The notes below the pieces were generated by a model. It was not told where the DNA came from and did no database searches. It worked only from the letters and a program-made list of their open reading frames with translations. This document shows positions 1-6,665 of a stretch of DNA of 7,258 nt, piece after piece; the first letter of the stretch is position 1; each line of letters starts with the position of its first letter. Both the position numbers and the translations under genes were made by a program. This DNA is from an uncultured Desulfobulbaceae bacterium. Lineage in GTDB: Bacteria > Desulfobacterota > Desulfobulbia > Desulfobulbales > Desulfobulbaceae. The stretch lies in NCBI GenBank assembly GCA_945787305.1, contig CALZIH010000146.1, forward strand, positions 1-7,258, given 5' to 3'.

Positions 1-83
1 CATTTTAGTAGAAAGCATTCGCTGAAATATCAAAACACTACAGTGTCCGCTTCAAAATTGGCTAAGTTTCAGTGGTAGTCACA
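1..83. mobile_element. Right half of MITE-like repeat, copy 1 (cut by window start)
   Basis: Positions 11-90 align without gaps to 4721-4800, with 66 of 80 bases identical by hand count. Positions 62-83 are a terminal-repeat end: their reverse complement differs from the left end of the complete copy (4608-4629) at only 3 of 22 positions. Position 1 corresponds to the last base of the hairpin in the complete copy (4711), so the hairpin should lie just outside the window. The copy sits 147 bases beyond the stop of the glrR-like gene. It is non-coding and probably non-autonomous. Confidence 0.75.
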
Positions 84-84
84 A

Positions 85-159
85 AGAAAAAACAAAGAAC
101 GAAGGCGGGGCACACAACCTTTGCCACCCCACCCACGCGAAAAGTCTCCCTTTAGAGAC
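85..159 (-). terminator. Possible terminator region of the glr operon
   Basis: This lies in the 147-nt stretch (84-230) after the minus-strand operon, which holds no gene that I can see. Read on the minus strand there are two weak candidates. The first is a 5-bp stem (144-148 with 155-159, 6-nt loop) followed by four T. The second is an imperfect stem of 104-112 with 122-130 (7 of 9 pairs, 9-nt loop) followed by a T-rich run at about 85-103. The second looks more like an intrinsic terminator, but its mismatches keep confidence low. Confidence 0.35.
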
Positions 160-230
160 GCCCCATGTTGCTGTTGTATCGACATTAACAAGGAAAATGA
201 AATACCAGGTCGCAGTAGAGAGACAAACGG

Positions 231-1583
231 TCATGCCTTAAAGATGGATGGAACAATATGATGTCGATTGAGCAGCTTATAGAAATCGGTCCGATTCCTA
301 TGCGCTATCCTCGCCGCCTGAGAGACGTTGCCGCGCGTGGTCTGTAGCAGCTGAATCAGATACTGCTGTTCAAACTGTCGGCGTGCCTCGGCAAGGGGCT
401 GGATTTTTCGCTGGTGTTGCTTAATGGCATCGTGAAGAAGATCTTCAGATATCAAAGGACCGGTCGACAGGGCTACAGCATGTTCAACCACGTTATACAG
501 CTGCCGTACGTTGCCGGGCCAGGCAGCATCAACCAAAAACTGCATGGCCTCGGGGGTAAATTTCTTCACCTGCTTATCCGTTTCGTCAACAAGGTTACTG
601 ATAAAATAATCTGCAAGTAAGGGTATATCTTCTTTCCGTTCGCTTAACGGCGGCAATTCCAGGCTGACGACATTCAAGCGATAGAAAAGATCCTCCCTGA
701 ACTTTTTCTCCTCGATTGCCTCCTCAAGGTCTCGATGGGTTGCCGAAATAATCCGCACATCCACGGGAACAGGCTGGGCGCTGCCCACGGGTCGAACCAC
801 TCGTTCCTGCAGGACCCTAAGCAGCTTGACCTGTAAATGAAGTGGCATATCACCTATTTCATCAAGAAACATTGTACCGCCATGGGCCGATTGGAAAAGA
901 CCGGCATAACTTCGAGAAGCACCGGTAAAGGAGCCCTTGACATGACCAAACAGTTCCGATTCCAACAGGGTTTCCGGAATGGCTGTACAGTTGACAGGAA
1001 TAAAGGGACCATTCCTGCGGGAACTGGCTCGATGAATGGCAATGGCCAGTAACTCCTTGCCGGTTCCACTTTCCCCACGGATAAGCACCGTGGTATCAGT
1101 GTCTGCCACGAGCCTAGTCCTGGACAGCAACTCTTCCATGCGCGCACTTTTTGAGATGATATCTCGCCGCCATTCGGCATCATCCTCGGCCGAGACCTGC
1201 ACTCCGCCAGTGGAAAACTGCAACGCCTTTTCCACTTCACCCAGTAGATCTTTTCCATCAACCGGCTTGGTCAGAAAGGAAAAGACACCCTGGCGGGTTG
1301 CCTCTACCGCTTCGGGAATAGAGCCATGAGCAGTAATAATAATTACCGGCACCGCCTTGTTCCGCTCACGAATCGCCTCAAACACCGCCAACCCGTCAAT
1401 CCCCGGCATACGGAGATCTGTCAGTACCACATGCGGATTACTGACGGAAAACTTTGCCAGAGCCTCCTCACCGCTTAATGCGGTAATCACCTCATAGCCG
1501 TCACTTTCCAGTCGCACCTTCCACAACTTGAGGAGATCTTCTTCGTCATCGACCAAAAGAACCCTGTATCCTGCTTTATTCAT
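231..1583 (-). CDS. glrR: GlrR/QseF-like sigma-54-dependent response regulator
   Basis: This is a 450-residue cytoplasmic transcription activator that would be phosphorylated by the adjacent kinase and open sigma-54 RNA polymerase promoters by ATP hydrolysis. The receiver domain (about 6-122) has acidic residues D12/D13, phospho-acceptor D56 in the motif TDLRMPG, T84 and K106. The AAA+ domain (about 142-370) has Walker A GESGTGKE (170-177), the sigma-54 contact loop as GSFTGA (217-222) rather than the usual GAFTGA, and Walker B with FLDE (239-242). The Fis-type helix-turn-helix at the C-terminus includes RNRTDFYKLL (429-438) and ends in SIFKA; as I recall, this tail resembles enterobacterial GlrR. 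The length is normal for the family. The ATG overlaps the lipoprotein stop by 4 nt, so translation is probably coupled. It is the last gene of the operon. E. coli GlrR controls glmY and rpoE; targets here are unknown. Confidence 0.93.
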   Translation of the reverse strand: MNKAGYRVLLVDDEEDLLKLWKVRLESDGYEVITALSGEEALAKFSVSNPHVVLTDLRMPGIDGLAVFEAIRERNKAVPVIIITAHGSIPEAVEATRQGVFSFLTKPVDGKDLLGEVEKALQFSTGGVQVSAEDDAEWRRDIISKSARMEELLSRTRLVADTDTTVLIRGESGTGKELLAIAIHRASSRRNGPFIPVNCTAIPETLLESELFGHVKGSFTGASRSYAGLFQSAHGGTMFLDEIGDMPLHLQVKLLRVLQERVVRPVGSAQPVPVDVRIISATHRDLEEAIEEKKFREDLFYRLNVVSLELPPLSERKEDIPLLADYFISNLVDETDKQVKKFTPEAMQFLVDAAWPGNVRQLYNVVEHAVALSTGPLISEDLLHDAIKQHQRKIQPLAEARRQFEQQYLIQLLQTTRGNVSQAARIAHRNRTDFYKLLNRHHIVPSIFKA

Positions 1584-2185
1584 GAACCGTGTTCCCTGTT
1601 TTTAATTATATTTTCAATATTTTTTAACTGTTCTATCTGGTTGCGAAGCTCCTGAATTCTTACTTTATCCTGCTCGCTCTGCCCCTGAAGCTTTTCAACC
1701 TCCGTCTGCAACCTCATTACCTCTGCCTCAAGCTCTTCCTTTTCGTCAAGCATCTTTTTGCGGCTACTCCAGCGAGTCACCTTCGCCTGATCAAGACGTT
1801 CAACCAACCCAAGCAAACCGGCCATCTCCTCCCGACTGTCCGGGTGTTCTTGAATATACTGCTCAAGGACATCTTTGCCCTGTTGAAACTGTTCATAGTT
1901 CGCTTTTATATTCAAACTTAGACAGATAAACCGTAAACTGTCTTCATCGCTGCCATATTCAAGATGTCTCTCCGCTGCCTCAAAATGGGCATTAAACTCC
2001 TTGCTCCGGATAGAACCAAGACCCTGCAGACAGGAAAGAATATAACTGCTGTCAGCAGGCCGAAAGACAACGGTCGGCTCAAGCTCCTCGTTGGCGCCCA
2101 CTGCCTGTCTGCTTGCGGCGACACACCCGCTCAACAAAAAAGCCAAAAACAATAGGATTAAAAAATTCTTCATACAATTACTCAT
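1580..2185 (-). CDS. QseG-like outer-membrane lipoprotein of the GlrK/GlrR system
   Basis: This is a 201-residue lipoprotein. A hydrophobic signal segment (about 7-18) leads to lipobox LLSGC with the lipidated cysteine at C21. The next residue is V rather than D, so outer-membrane sorting is expected. Residues about 45-135 are helical and TPR-like in feel. Residues about 140-195 are a strongly charged heptad region, a predicted coiled coil, ending in KNIENIIKNRE, which resembles the end of the E. coli YfhG/QseG coiled coil as I recall it. Its position between glrK and glrR matches the enterobacterial locus, where this lipoprotein interacts with and tunes the kinase. Its ATG overlaps the kinase stop by 4 nt. 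An alternative ATG four codons later (2171-2173) gives a more typical signal peptide beginning MKNFLILL and has GAG 7 nt upstream. Family assignment rests mainly on gene order and architecture. Confidence 0.8.
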   Translation of the reverse strand: MSNCMKNFLILLFLAFLLSGCVAASRQAVGANEELEPTVVFRPADSSYILSCLQGLGSIRSKEFNAHFEAAERHLEYGSDEDSLRFICLSLNIKANYEQFQQGKDVLEQYIQEHPDSREEMAGLLGLVERLDQAKVTRWSSRKKMLDEKEELEAEVMRLQTEVEKLQGQSEQDKVRIQELRNQIEQLKNIENIIKNREHGS

Positions 2186-3621
2186 GACTCCATTGGTAAA
2201 ACTACAGAAAATCGGGCACCTGTTTCACTAGAGAGCAAACGAACACTCCCGCCGTGATTCTGTACGTACTCTCTTGCTATTGCAAGACCGAGACCCGATC
2301 CTTTTACAATTGCCTTTTTCGCCTCTTTTCCCTGAAAAAAAGGAGAAAAAATCCTTGACCGGTCTTCCTTATCAATCCCTGCACCACTATCTTCGACCAG
2401 AAAAATAGCCTTTTGCTCTTCTGTTTTTAACCGTAGGCGAATCTTTCCCCGATCCGGTGTGAATTTCACCGCATTGGAAACCAGGTTATCAAATACCGTC
2501 TTCAACTGTGCGTTGTCGCCCTTGATCGTAATGCTGGCCAAGGCCATGTCCACAGTAACCTGTCGGGCAAGCAGAGCATTTTTATGATCGGACACCACAC
2601 TCCTTATAATTTCATCAAGGCGCAATTCCGACATTTCCATGGGGGTCTTTCGCGCCTGCGACATATTAAAATCAAGTATATTTTCAATGAGTCGCTGCAG
2701 CTTATTACTGTTTTTATCAAGTATGGCGACCACATCCTTCTGGCTTGAATTCATGGGCCCTACAAGCTCATCCCGTAACAGACCGGCTCCCTCTTTGATG
2801 GACGAAAGAGGCGTTTTCAACTCATGGGAGATGTGAGCAATCATCTTTATTTTTTCTCGGTCAAGCTCGGCCAATCGCATACGCAACCAGTCCAATCGCT
2901 CGCCAAGGGCCTCGAGGTCTCTTGGCCCTGAAACCTGCACCGGGGTGGTAAAGTCACCATTTCCAAGGTGCTCGATCCCACGATCAATTTGTCGAATGGG
3001 CTTGGAGATCAGGGTAACAAAAAGGATGATAAAAAGGATACTGAAACCAATCAACCCAGAGGTCTGCCAGGCAAGGGTCTTTTTCCCCTTGCTGACATTT
3101 TCCTGCAGCTGGGTTACCTCACTGCTGATTACTTTATTGCTTAGTGCCGCAAGCTCGGTTGACAGGTCATTTATTTGCTGGTAGCGATCAAGGATTCCCT
3201 GTAAACTTTTACCCCGCTGCTCCGGATCACCGGAGAGGTGATTGAGTACCGCGATAATATGATTCTCTTCTGCCTGCAACTCTAACGATAATGTTGTCAA
3301 GGCCTCGTCATCAGCTGAAAACAGCAGGTGAGAAAACGCCTCTGCAAGCTCTGCGTGGACCCTGTTCACAGCTTCAAGCTGTGAGGATTCGCCAAGGACA
3401 CTGTACAAACGCGCCTTACGCTCCTGATCCTTCAACAGGTCGGCAATACGACGAACATTGCTGGTTCGTCCCACTGAGCTATACACAGTCATGGCGCTTT
3501 GCATGACCAGTCCATCCAAAATCTGAACCGAACTGAACAGAGCCGTCAACAGGGGCAGAGCAACAAAAACAAAACCCGTTAACAGAAGGGCAAAAAAGGA
3601 CTGGGGCCTATACCATCGCAC
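2182..3621 (-). CDS. glrK: GlrK/QseE-like sensor histidine kinase
   Basis: This is a 479-residue inner-membrane sensor kinase. TM1 spans about 9-35, a helical periplasmic region about 36-185, TM2 about 188-207 and a HAMP linker about 208-260. The dimerisation/phosphotransfer domain carries SHELKTP with phospho-acceptor H266. The ATPase domain has N box DNLVSNAVKF (378-387), G1 DSGAGID (411-417) and G2 GSGLGLA (441-447). The stretch from SGPRDLEALG through HELKTPLSSIKEG and the nearby VGPMNSSQKDVVAILD closely resembles E. coli GlrK from memory. The start is GTG (3619-3621). An AGGTGA Shine-Dalgarno overlaps the stop of the upstream VanZ-like gene, implying coupling; the gap is only 6 nt. The predicted partner is the response regulator two genes downstream. 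The ligand is unknown, and the periplasmic part is too diverged to infer one. Confidence 0.93.
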   Translation of the reverse strand: MRWYRPQSFFALLLTGFVFVALPLLTALFSSVQILDGLVMQSAMTVYSSVGRTSNVRRIADLLKDQERKARLYSVLGESSQLEAVNRVHAELAEAFSHLLFSADDEALTTLSLELQAEENHIIAVLNHLSGDPEQRGKSLQGILDRYQQINDLSTELAALSNKVISSEVTQLQENVSKGKKTLAWQTSGLIGFSILFIILFVTLISKPIRQIDRGIEHLGNGDFTTPVQVSGPRDLEALGERLDWLRMRLAELDREKIKMIAHISHELKTPLSSIKEGAGLLRDELVGPMNSSQKDVVAILDKNSNKLQRLIENILDFNMSQARKTPMEMSELRLDEIIRSVVSDHKNALLARQVTVDMALASITIKGDNAQLKTVFDNLVSNAVKFTPDRGKIRLRLKTEEQKAIFLVEDSGAGIDKEDRSRIFSPFFQGKEAKKAIVKGSGLGLAIAREYVQNHGGSVRLLSSETGARFSVVLPMES

Positions 3622-3627
3622 GAATAA

Positions 3628-4587
3628 TCACCTACCGAGATACATATAATCAAGATAAACTACACGGGCACGCTGTTGCCGAATAACAAAAACACCAAAG
3701 CCTTCGATCTGCGCCATGTCCATCAAACGGGTAGCAGGGGCAGTCCGAACATTCTGCAGTGAAACACTGAAGTCGTTCCAACCTGGTTGCAGCTCAAAAC
3801 GCCTGTAAAAACGATCGTCAAAGCGCATACCGTGTTGGGCATGTAGGGTATCATGTATTCGACAATGCAAAAAGAAAAATTCATCCTCCGGATTATAGAC
3901 ACTGAAATGCAATCGTTTATAATCGCGCCAGTCATTGGGAAAATAAAAAAGCGAAGTGCCGGAATAGGTAGCGGTTGAGAGTTGAACCCGCAGCCCGAAA
4001 TGACCATGGCGGACAATTTCCTGTTGGCGCTGCAACTGGCGGACATCCTTCCAGCGAGTCTGTTCAAATGGAGTTTCAAAATCAGCCAGCAGGGGAAATT
4101 GCCTGCGAGCGGTCTGTTCATCGACCAATCCTTGGTAAATAGGCCAAATGGCAACGAACAGCAGGCCGAGGACACCGACCAATATATAAAAATTTACCTT
4201 ACGAGAAATCGGCAACGAACCTGTGAGGCAAAAGGCGGCAAGGCAACCCAATTGGTTTCGATACAGATCCCAACCGTCAACCATTCTACCGCCAACGGAT
4301 TGTTGCAACAACTCAATGCCTACCCCCGCAACCAGAATAAGGAAAAACAAACAGATGAACAACTGCCAGCTCTTCCTTTCCTGCCAGACTGAACCTAATA
4401 GTGCGATTACCAGACTGGAGGTTAGAAAAAAAAATACAACATGCCCTAAATCCCAGGCAGCCTTAAAGGAGCGCCCCGCATGATAACCGGGCCCACCGAA
4501 GAAGAAAAAAGGAAAACCGATCAAGAGCAGAACAAAAATGACCGGCACGAGCACGGAGCAGCGGTTATCCTTTCCTACCATCCTCAT
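3628..4587 (-). CDS. VanZ-like membrane protein with C-terminal periplasmic beta-sandwich domain
   Basis: This is a 319-residue protein of two parts. The N-terminal half is VanZ-like with about five hydrophobic segments (roughly 11-30, 47-66, 73-93, 110-125, 132-150). It has the family pattern: DLGH at 46-49, then E92, Q95/Q96, GR at 100-101, D107, N111 and G114. Residues about 165-319 are hydrophilic and strand-rich, starting LADFETPFEQTRW and ending VVYLDYMYL. Features such as FPNDWRDY, FSVYNP and PGWNDFSVSL resemble CBM/CIA30-type jelly-roll domains. The domain should be exported, because it follows the last membrane segment. Classic VanZ proteins (teicoplanin resistance, envelope roles) are shorter and lack this domain. 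It is the first gene of the run, 6 nt ahead of glrK, so it is probably co-transcribed. The start ATG has only a weak upstream purine run; a second ATG two codons in is possible. Biochemical role is unknown. Confidence 0.82.
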   Translation of the reverse strand: MRMVGKDNRCSVLVPVIFVLLLIGFPFFFFGGPGYHAGRSFKAAWDLGHVVFFFLTSSLVIALLGSVWQERKSWQLFICLFFLILVAGVGIELLQQSVGGRMVDGWDLYRNQLGCLAAFCLTGSLPISRKVNFYILVGVLGLLFVAIWPIYQGLVDEQTARRQFPLLADFETPFEQTRWKDVRQLQRQQEIVRHGHFGLRVQLSTATYSGTSLFYFPNDWRDYKRLHFSVYNPEDEFFFLHCRIHDTLHAQHGMRFDDRFYRRFELQPGWNDFSVSLQNVRTAPATRLMDMAQIEGFGVFVIRQQRARVVYLDYMYLGR

Positions 4588-4607
4588 CTATCTACCCTAC
4601 AAGCAAA

Positions 4608-4793
4608 TGTGATTACCACCGAAACTCAGTTTTTTTCACGTCATTCCCGCGAAGGCCGGAATCTAGGCGCTCTTGCCAACGACTGTGGATTCGCGCCTTC
4701 GCGGGAATGACTTTCTGGCGAAAAGCATTCTCTGAATTAACAAAACATTACAGTATCTGCTTCAAGATTGGCTGAGTATTAGTGGTAATCACA
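4608..4793. mobile_element. Complete MITE-like element, copy 2
   Basis: This is a 186-bp non-coding element with imperfect terminal inverted repeats: 4608-4629 pairs with the reverse complement of 4772-4793 at 19 of 22 positions. Inside, a perfect 17-bp inverted repeat (4640-4656 and 4695-4711) brackets a 38-nt spacer. The left arm between end and hairpin is 10 nt; the right arm is 60 nt and is conserved in copy 1. Both flanks are A-rich, so a short target duplication cannot be called. There is no transposase or sensible ORF, so it would need to be mobilised in trans. It fills almost the whole gap between the Sat-CysC stop (12 nt away) and the VanZ-like start (20 nt away), so any separate promoter for the vanZ-glr operon must lie within or beyond it. 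Confidence 0.75.
4640..4711. repeat. Palindromic core of copy 2 (GTCATTCCCGCG hairpin)
   Basis: A 17-bp perfect inverted repeat begins GTCATTCCCGCGAAGGC and is mirrored at 4695-4711. Pairing resumes partially inside the arms. Each arm is itself an imperfect palindrome (ATTCC near one end, GGAAT near the other), so nested hairpins or a cruciform can form. GTCATTCCCGCG-type palindromes are, to my knowledge, common interspersed repeats in many proteobacterial genomes. No T-tract follows on either strand, so it does not look like a standard intrinsic terminator. Confidence 0.85.
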
Positions 4794-4805
4794 AAAAAAT
4801 GAAAT

Positions 4806-6512
4806 TTATTGTATATACCCTTGTTCCTCAAGGTAGAGAAACACCTCCTGTACTGCTTCCGCAGGCGTCATTTTGGTGGTATCAATGGTCAACTCAGGAT
4901 TCACCGGCGGCACATACGGGTCAGAAACACCGGTCACCCCTTTGACCAATCCAGCCCTTGCCTTCGCGTACAACCCTTTGCGATCACGCTGCTCACAGAC
5001 CTCGATCGGGGTTGCAACATGGATTTCAATATAGCCACCATAACGGCTTATCAATTCTCGATTTACCCGTCGTGGCTCCTCATAGGGGGCAATCGGTGCG
5101 CAGAGAGCAATACCTCCGTTCTTTGTAATCTCACTGGCAACAAAACCGATACGGGTCACATTGAGATCTCTATGCTCCTTGGAAAAAGACAGTTCCGACG
5201 ATAAGTTCTTTCTGACAATATCGCCATCAAGCAGGGTCACCGGCCTGTCCCGCATCTCCATAAATCTGACCATCAAGACCTTGGCAATGGTCGACTTCCC
5301 GGATCCGGAGAGTCCGGTGAGAAAAATCGTGAACCCCTGCTTGGATCGTGGCGGAAAGGCTCTGCGCAACTCGGCCACCACCTCCGGGTACGAGTACCAG
5401 GACGGGATTTCCAACCCCCACTCCAGCCTCCGCTTAAGTTCTTTGGAGGTGATATCCTTGACGGCCGTATCCTCTTCAAGTTCATTAAGAAAAACATACT
5501 GCGCCTTTTCTTCGACATATCCCATGTGCCGTTCCGGCACCATGGCAATGCCGGTTTCTTCAGCATAAGAGGCAACTAACTCCTGGGCGGCTCCTATTGG
5601 ATAATACAGCTTTTCCCCTTTCCCGGCAAAGGGATCGCCATGATCTTCGGCCACCATAAAATGACTGCATCCATAATTTTTTCTGACCATTGCATGCCAG
5701 AGGGCTTCACGGGGGCCGGCATACCGCTCCGCCATAGGGATGATCCCTAACTGGATCATATTGTTTGGAAATTGCTGAACAAATTCCTGATAACAATGCA
5801 CATGGGTATAATGATCCATGTTGCCGGGATGCTCAAGACCGACGGCGGGATGTAAAAAGATGGATGCACCGACCTCCCTGGCTGCAGTCAAGACCATTTC
5901 ACGATGGGCGCAATTCAGATACTCCCTGGTATGGAAGCCCAGCACCCGTCGCCAACCGTACTGGAGAAAACGACGGTGTGTTTCCGAGGGGGTCAGACGA
6001 ATATCACGAAAATCATAATGGATAGGCAGGGTCACCCCCTCCAGGGTTCCGCCTACATACCAATCGCCGACCTGCTCATACAACGCCTTGACACCAGGGT
6101 GTGCTTCGGCATCCGCTGTGCCGTATACAGCTCGTGCTTCTTCTTCTTTATCCGGACACCAGACATCGGTTACTGTAAGCAGGGCGAGCAGAAAACCTTC
6201 CGCATCATTTAACGCCAGCCGCTGTCCAACTTTAAGTGTTGCAGCAAACGACTCCGACACATCCAGACACATTGGCATGGGCCAAACCGAACCATCGGCA
6301 AGCCGCATATCATTTAAGACATGGTTATAATCGTTTTGATCAAGATACCCCGATAGAGGGTAACAGGCCCGATTAAGCAGGGCTTCCAGATCATGTAACT
6401 GACGAACACAAAGATCCAGTGCAGATAAATGAACAGCTTCAGCCCGCAGCTGTTCCGCCCGCCGGAAATGAACAATAAGGCTTTCCGAATATTCAGTTGT
6501 ATTGTAATTCAA
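4806..6512 (-). CDS. Sat-CysC-like fusion: degenerate ATP sulfurylase domain plus APS kinase
   Basis: With the start chosen here the product is 568 residues. Residues about 1-390 follow the bifunctional ATP sulfurylase/APS kinase framework (SGYLDQNDY, GSVWPMPM, YAGPREALWHA, RKNYGCSHF), but key motifs are changed. The usual N-terminal PHGG is NTTE, QTRNPxHRAH is HTREYLNCAH (194-203), and GRDHAG is AEDHGD (288-293). The C-terminal APS kinase domain keeps P-loop GLSGSGKST (400-408), LDGD (428-431), the RDLNVTR segment (448-454) and KARAG. One deviation is E478 where K or R usually follows PY. Expected activity is ATP + APS to PAPS, with sulfurylase activity (sulfate + ATP to APS) doubtful. The start is TTG 6510-6512, preceded at 6 nt by GGGAG and placing the N-terminus where family members begin. 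A TTG at 6549-6551 gives 581 residues, with an in-frame TGA just above it. No frameshift is seen. Confidence 0.85.
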   Translation of the reverse strand: MNYNTTEYSESLIVHFRRAEQLRAEAVHLSALDLCVRQLHDLEALLNRACYPLSGYLDQNDYNHVLNDMRLADGSVWPMPMCLDVSESFAATLKVGQRLALNDAEGFLLALLTVTDVWCPDKEEEARAVYGTADAEAHPGVKALYEQVGDWYVGGTLEGVTLPIHYDFRDIRLTPSETHRRFLQYGWRRVLGFHTREYLNCAHREMVLTAAREVGASIFLHPAVGLEHPGNMDHYTHVHCYQEFVQQFPNNMIQLGIIPMAERYAGPREALWHAMVRKNYGCSHFMVAEDHGDPFAGKGEKLYYPIGAAQELVASYAEETGIAMVPERHMGYVEEKAQYVFLNELEEDTAVKDITSKELKRRLEWGLEIPSWYSYPEVVAELRRAFPPRSKQGFTIFLTGLSGSGKSTIAKVLMVRFMEMRDRPVTLLDGDIVRKNLSSELSFSKEHRDLNVTRIGFVASEITKNGGIALCAPIAPYEEPRRVNRELISRYGGYIEIHVATPIEVCEQRDRKGLYAKARAGLVKGVTGVSDPYVPPVNPELTIDTTKMTPAEAVQEVFLYLEEQGYIQ

Positions 6513-6518
6513 AGCTTT

Positions 6519-6523
6519 CTCCC
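6519..6523 (-). promoter_or_regulatory. Shine-Dalgarno deciding the Sat-CysC start
   Basis: On the minus strand this reads GGGAG and ends 6 nt before the TTG at 6510-6512. The upstream TTG at 6549-6551 and a GTG at 6537-6539 have no comparable site. Together with family alignment (conserved motifs fall one residue from yeast Met3 numbering as I recall it), this favours the shorter protein. Confidence 0.6.
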
Positions 6524-6592
6524 GAATCCATTGCGCCACAACGAAAAGCAAGGAATATCATAATGTTATAAAAAAATTTTTCAGCATTTTTC

Positions 6593-6622
6593 TTGACAGA
6601 GTCAAAAACCCAATCATACAAT
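6593..6622 (+). promoter_or_regulatory. Sigma-70-type promoter for the comEA-like gene
   Basis: A perfect -35 TTGACA (6593-6598) is separated by 18 nt from a -10 TACAAT (6617-6622), giving a predicted transcription start near 6629 and a leader of about 37 nt. A strong Shine-Dalgarno GGAGG (6656-6660) sits 5 nt before the ATG at 6666. The -35 lies inside a 13-nt perfect palindrome, TTGACAGAGTCAA (6593-6605), so a TTGACT hexamer also faces the divergent gene. I found no convincing -10 at normal spacing on that side. Confidence 0.65.
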
Positions 6623-6665
6623 ACTTCAATGAAGCAAACATATAAATTTTAAACTGGAGGTCTAA

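Noticed and set aside
3982..4392. Plus-strand 136-codon frame inside the VanZ-like gene
   Set aside because: It is antisense to a gene with VanZ motifs and membrane segments, and its own translation is low-complexity and polar with no domain.
4480..4710. Plus-strand 76-codon reading frame
   Set aside because: It runs antisense to the VanZ-like gene and into the repeat element, ends by chance in the hairpin, and has no recognisable protein character.
4640..4711. Intrinsic terminator between the Sat-CysC and VanZ-like genes
   Set aside because: The hairpin is strong but has no T-tract after it on the minus strand, where A residues follow instead.
4608..4793. A glmY-like small RNA upstream of the glr operon
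   Set aside because: The position is suggestive, but the same sequence recurs at both window edges beside unrelated genes, so a repeat element explains it better.
5161..5568. Plus-strand 135-codon frame inside the Sat-CysC gene
   Set aside because: It is an antisense shadow of a gene with clear conserved motifs.
6560..6605. Minus-strand promoter using TTGACT (6600-6605) and the A/T-rich TATAAC-like stretch
   Set aside because: The spacing from TTGACT to the TATAAC-like sequence is near 30 nt, far outside the 16-18 nt norm; nearer hexamers match the -10 poorly.
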